From CAYJLF01 sp964371055 (GTDB lineage: Bacteria > Eisenbacteria > RBG-16-71-46 > CAIMUX01), in assembly GCA_964371055.1 (NCBI GenBank), contig CAYJLF010000005.1, positions 1-64,000 of the forward strand: DNA of 64,000 nucleotides. Direction: 5' to 3'. Below the pieces are notes generated by a model. The model had not been told where the DNA came from, did no database searches, and worked only from the letters and a program-made list of their open reading frames with translations. A program made the translations under genes and the position numbers. Shown here one piece after another: positions 60,604-64,000 of the stretch; positions within the stretch are counted from its first letter, which is position 1; every line of letters starts with the position of its first letter.

Positions 60604-63387
60604 GTGGACCGACCGACCGCAGAGCACGAGAGACTCGAAGCCGCGCGGAACGGGCAGGCCGCATGGAAGCGATGGGGTCCGTATCTCGCCGAGCGGCAGT
60701 GGGGTACCGTGCGCGAACATGGCAATGCGGAGGGGGATCCCTGGGACTCGTTTCCCCACGATCACGCTCGCTGGCGCGCCTATCAATGGGGCGAAGACGG
60801 CCTGGCGGGGATGAGCGACGACCGGCAGCAGCTCTGCTTCGCCGTCGCGCTCTGGAACGGGCGCGACCCGATCCTGAAGGAACGGCTCTTCGGCCTGTCC
60901 AACCGCGAGGGGAACCATGGCGAAGACGTCAAGGAGTACTACTTCTACCTCGACGCCACGCCGACCCACTCCTACCTGAAGTTCCTCTACAAGTATCCGC
61001 ACGCCGCGTATCCCTACGGGACCCTCGTCCGGGAGAATGCGCGGCGCACCCGCCACGACTACGAGTTCGAGCTGCTCGACACCGGAGTGTTCGAAGGGAA
61101 TCGCTACTTCGATCTCTTCGTGGAGTACGCCAAGGCGGGCCCCGAGGAGATCCTGGCCCGGATCACGGTCGTCAACCGCGGCCCGGAAGCCGCTGAGCTC
61201 CATGTGCTCCCGACCCTCTGGTTCCGCAATACGTGGTCGTGGAATCCAAACCGGCTGAAGCCGCTCCTCCAACAGACCTCGACCGGCGGCACGCTGCGGA
61301 CCATCCGGGCAGCGCATCCGGAGATCGGAGATCGCTGGCTTTACTGCCACGGAGATCCGTCGCTCTACTTCACGGAGAACGAGACCGATCCGGAGAGGGC
61401 CCACTTCGTCGCCGGGATCGGTGGGGTGAGCCGCGAGGCAACGGCCGGTGGCCCGGCTCCGCGCCCCGGCTTCTTCAAGGACGCCTTCCATCGCCTCGTC
61501 ATCCATGGAGATACGGATGCGGTCCACCCGGAAAGCCGCGGCACCAAGGCCGCCGCCCACTACCACCTCGTCGTTCCTCCCGGCGAGAGCCGTACGATCC
61601 GGCTGCGGCTGTCCGATGTCCCTCCGTCCGACGCGCGCGAGATCGACCCGGGTCGCGACTACCACACATTCCGCGATCCGGAGCAGACCTGTTTCGGAGC
61701 TGAGTTCGAAGCGGTCTTCCAGCAACGGATTCACGAGGCGGACGAGTTCTACGAGCAAGCGCTGCATCCGGAACTCGACGACGAAGCGCGGTTGATCTCC
61801 CGCCAGGCCCTGGCGGGACTGATCTGGAGCAAGCAGTACTACCACTACGACGTGCACGAGTGGCGGACTCGTTCGAACGGAGGTTCTCCGCCACTCCCCT
61901 CGGCCCGCGCGGGGCGGAACGGAGCCTGGGCGCACCTCGCGGCGGACGACATCATCTGCATGCCGGACACCTGGGAGTACCCGTGGTTCGCGAGCTGGGA
62001 CCTCGCCTTCCAATCCCTCGCCCTGCAGATCGTCGATCCCGATCTCGCCCGTGAGCAGCTGGAGCTGGTGACCCGCCCCCGATACATGCACCCGAACGGC
62101 CAGCTTCCCGCCTACGAGTGGAACTTCTCGGACGTCAATCCTCCCGTCCATGCCTGGGTCGCCTGGCGGCTCTACATCAACGACGCCCGGCGGAACGGCC
62201 GCGGCGACCGGCGATTCCTCGAGTCGATGTTCCACAAGTGCCTCGTCAACTTCACCTGGTGGGTCAACCGGAAGGACACATTCTCGAACAACATCTTCGA
62301 GGGAGGATTCCTCGGCCTGGACAACATCGGCGTGCTCGACCGCAGCAGTCCGCTCCCCTTCGGCGGCACGCTCGAACAGGCCGATGGCACCGCCTGGATG
62401 GCGATGTACGCGCTCAACCTCTTCGAGATGGCGCTCGAGTTGGCCCGGGAGGATCCGCACTACCAGGAGACCGCGGCCCGGTTCTACGAGCATTTCGTTT
62501 CGATCGCCGCCGCCATGGATCGGATGGGCGCCCACGCGGATGAGCTATGGGACGAGGAGGACGGGTTCTACTATGACCTGCTGCGATTCCCCGACGGCAC
62601 GACCTCCCGGATCAAGGTCCGTTCGCTCGTCGGCCTGGTCCCCCTCGCGGCCCACGTGTTGATCACGCGCTCCGAGTACGAGCGCCTCCCCGACCTGCGC
62701 CGGCGGATCGCCCGACTCGAGCGCCGTCACCCGGAGCTGACGCGGAACCTCACGAACTTCGAACAGCCCGGGCCGACGGGCGTGCGGATCCTCTCGGTCC
62801 TGAACGAGACGAAGCTGCGCCGGATCCTGGCTCGCATGCTGGACGAGGGGGAGTTCCTGAGCGCTCACGGCATTCGTTCACTCTCCCGGTACCACCGGGA
62901 CCACCCCTACGTGCTGTCGGTCGACCGGCAGATCCACGAGGTCCGTTACGAGCCGGCCGAGTCGCACAGCGCGCTCTTCGGCGGTAACTCCAACTGGCGC
63001 GGTCCGGTCTGGTTCCCGATCAACCTCCTCCTCTGTTACGCGCTCTACCGCCTGCACACCTACTACGGCCCCTCGTTCCGCGTGGAATGCCCGACCGGAT
63101 CGGGCCGGATGCTGAACCTCCAGGAGGTGAGCACCGAGATCGCGCGGCGGCTCCTTTCGATCTTCCGCCGCGAGAACGGACGGCGGGCGGTCTACGGCGA
63201 AACCGACACCTTCCAGAACGATCCGCACTGGAGAGATCTCATCCTTTTCTACGAGTACTTCCACGGCGACAACGGCGCCGGCATCGGAGCCTCCCACCAG
63301 ACCGGCTGGACCGCTCTGGCGGCGCGCCTCTTCCAACTGACGGCCGAGGGACAGATCGAGTTTCCCGTCAAGCCCGCAGCGGGTTGA
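60604..63387 (+). CDS. GH63/MGH1-like glucosidase
   Basis: This 927-residue cytoplasmic protein (no signal peptide) has the layout of bacterial GH63-related glucosidases and mannosylglycerate-hydrolase-like enzymes. Its N-terminal beta region (~40-380) includes DPILKERLFGLSNREGNHGE, and a long (alpha/alpha)6 barrel follows with IWSKQYYHYDVHEW, PDTWEYPWFASWDLAF, PVHAWVAWRLY and NSNWRGPVWFPINLLL. It would release sugars from oligosaccharides, which fits the alpha-glucan locus nearby. The GTG at 60604 is supported by GGGAGGA at 60591-60597. The exact substrate is not predictable. Confidence 0.85.
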   Translation: MDRPTAEHERLEAARNGQAAWKRWGPYLAERQWGTVREHGNAEGDPWDSFPHDHARWRAYQWGEDGLAGMSDDRQQLCFAVALWNGRDPILKERLFGLSNREGNHGEDVKEYYFYLDATPTHSYLKFLYKYPHAAYPYGTLVRENARRTRHDYEFELLDTGVFEGNRYFDLFVEYAKAGPEEILARITVVNRGPEAAELHVLPTLWFRNTWSWNPNRLKPLLQQTSTGGTLRTIRAAHPEIGDRWLYCHGDPSLYFTENETDPERAHFVAGIGGVSREATAGGPAPRPGFFKDAFHRLVIHGDTDAVHPESRGTKAAAHYHLVVPPGESRTIRLRLSDVPPSDAREIDPGRDYHTFRDPEQTCFGAEFEAVFQQRIHEADEFYEQALHPELDDEARLISRQALAGLIWSKQYYHYDVHEWRTRSNGGSPPLPSARAGRNGAWAHLAADDIICMPDTWEYPWFASWDLAFQSLALQIVDPDLAREQLELVTRPRYMHPNGQLPAYEWNFSDVNPPVHAWVAWRLYINDARRNGRGDRRFLESMFHKCLVNFTWWVNRKDTFSNNIFEGGFLGLDNIGVLDRSSPLPFGGTLEQADGTAWMAMYALNLFEMALELAREDPHYQETAARFYEHFVSIAAAMDRMGAHADELWDEEDGFYYDLLRFPDGTTSRIKVRSLVGLVPLAAHVLITRSEYERLPDLRRRIARLERRHPELTRNLTNFEQPGPTGVRILSVLNETKLRRILARMLDEGEFLSAHGIRSLSRYHRDHPYVLSVDRQIHEVRYEPAESHSALFGGNSNWRGPVWFPINLLLCYALYRLHTYYGPSFRVECPTGSGRMLNLQEVSTEIARRLLSIFRRENGRRAVYGETDTFQNDPHWRDLILFYEYFHGDNGAGIGASHQTGWTALAARLFQLTAEGQIEFPVKPAAG

Positions 63388-63414
63388 CGGCGGCCTCGCA
63401 CCGGAGGTACGACC

Positions 63415-64000
63415 ATGTGGGATGAATTGCACTCCCGGCTCCGGGCGCGCGGATGGCATGCGCGCCTGATCGCCATCGAGCACCTGCGCCAGATGCAGCG
63501 GGAGATCGAAGAGCGGGTCGAATCGGGTGAGCTGACCCCGGAGTTCCACGCGGAGCGGCTGGGCTGGTTCCGGTACTCTCCCCCTCCGACCCTCCCCCGC
63601 GCCCGTTCGATCGTCGTCGTCGCCGTGCCGCGGCCACAGACCGCGGTGACCTTCCATCCGGGCGGGCGCACCGTGAACGCGGTCGTTCCGCCGACCTATG
63701 CCCTCGAACACGAGACGGGAGAGGAAGTGGGACGCTATCTGGCCGACTTGCTGCATCCGGCCGCGTACCGCACAGCTCCGACGCGGCTGCCGCTCAAGCT
63801 GCTGGCGGCACACTCCGGATTGGCCGAGTACGGCCGCAACAACATCACCTATGTCGAGGCGACCGGGAGCTTCCACCAGCTCGTGGCCTTCTACGCCGAG
63901 CTGCCGGCCGAGCCTGATCACTGGCAAGCGCCGCGAGTGATGGATGCGTGCGCGAGCTGCGACCTCTGCGCCTGGGCCTGTCCCACCACCGCGATCGTCG
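63415..64000 (+). CDS. QueG-like double 4Fe-4S protein (5' part, cut by window end)
   Basis: Only the first 195 codons are present. The frame starts at ATG 63415, with GGAGG at 63403-63407 and 25 bases after the glucosidase stop, so it is probably co-transcribed with it. It reads MWDELHSRLRARGWHARL, then LPRARSIVVVAVPRPQTAV, LLAAHSGLAEYGRNNITY, and DACASCDLCAWACPTTAIV. The last block is the first 4Fe-4S cluster motif (CxxCxxCxxxCP). The pattern resembles epoxyqueuosine reductase (QueG) and other reductive proteins of that fold. The function is uncertain because the end is missing. Confidence 0.78.
   Translation, partial: MWDELHSRLRARGWHARLIAIEHLRQMQREIEERVESGELTPEFHAERLGWFRYSPPPTLPRARSIVVVAVPRPQTAVTFHPGGRTVNAVVPPTYALEHETGEEVGRYLADLLHPAAYRTAPTRLPLKLLAAHSGLAEYGRNNITYVEATGSFHQLVAFYAELPAEPDHWQAPRVMDACASCDLCAWACPTTAIV

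Overview
The window comes from a GC-rich, Gram-negative bacterium with an outer membrane: it encodes outer-membrane beta-barrels, lipoproteins, an exosortase/PEP-CTERM sorting system and proteins with FlgD-like/Por-type C-terminal domains. That mix suits an uncultivated FCB-like or Eisenbacteria/Krumholzibacteriota-type lineage, but no rRNA or marker gene is present, so the placement is inference. The first 2.5 kb is gene-poor. It starts with 48 consecutive C bases, probably an assembly edge, and holds two decayed insertion-sequence transposases.

Region 1 (2.5-9.2 kb) is one giant secreted protein: a beta-helix domain, about 12 fibronectin III repeats with poly-proline linkers, and a C-terminal FlgD-like module. 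Region 2 (9.2-28.5 kb, all on the minus strand) is an exopolysaccharide plus exosortase locus. It encodes an exosortase, EpsI, an exosortase-associated deacetylase, a tightly coupled set (membrane protein, TPR lipoprotein, histidine kinase PrsK, sigma-54 activator PrsR), an initiating sugar transferase, glycosyltransferases, a Wzz-like chain-length protein, a tyrosine autokinase, a second deacetylase, a CapK-like adenylating enzyme and an O-antigen-ligase-like polymerase.

Region 3 (28.9-39.6 kb) holds nine small secreted proteins ending in a PEP-CTERM sorting tail, the expected exosortase substrates, plus a VanZ/carbohydrate-binding fusion. Eight transcription units carry these nine genes. 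Each has a -24/-12 (sigma-54-like) promoter, and 70-125 bp further upstream a 17-18 bp imperfect palindrome of the form TGTAAG-N5-CCGACA. A further copy of the palindrome lies ahead of the prsK/prsR operon. I read this as the PrsR regulon written out in the DNA: a two-component sigma-54 circuit that co-controls the substrates made next to their sorting enzyme. This is the strongest signal in the window.

Region 4 (39.9-52.5 kb) is an alpha-glucan (maltodextrin) utilisation locus: a lipoprotein amylase, then a minus-strand operon of secreted amylase, MalK-, MalE-, MalF- and MalG-type ABC transporter, two glucodextranase-C-domain-like secreted proteins and a large outer-membrane barrel. The MalF-type permease has an unusual N-terminal extension of about 345 residues. 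Region 5 (52.7-64 kb) has a multidomain CapA-type secreted protein, a lysine/alanine-rich lipoprotein, a small beta-barrel, a serine hydrolase, a glycosyltransferase, a GH63-like glucosidase and the 5' end of a QueG-like iron-sulfur protein cut by the window edge. No tRNA, rRNA or CRISPR array was seen.
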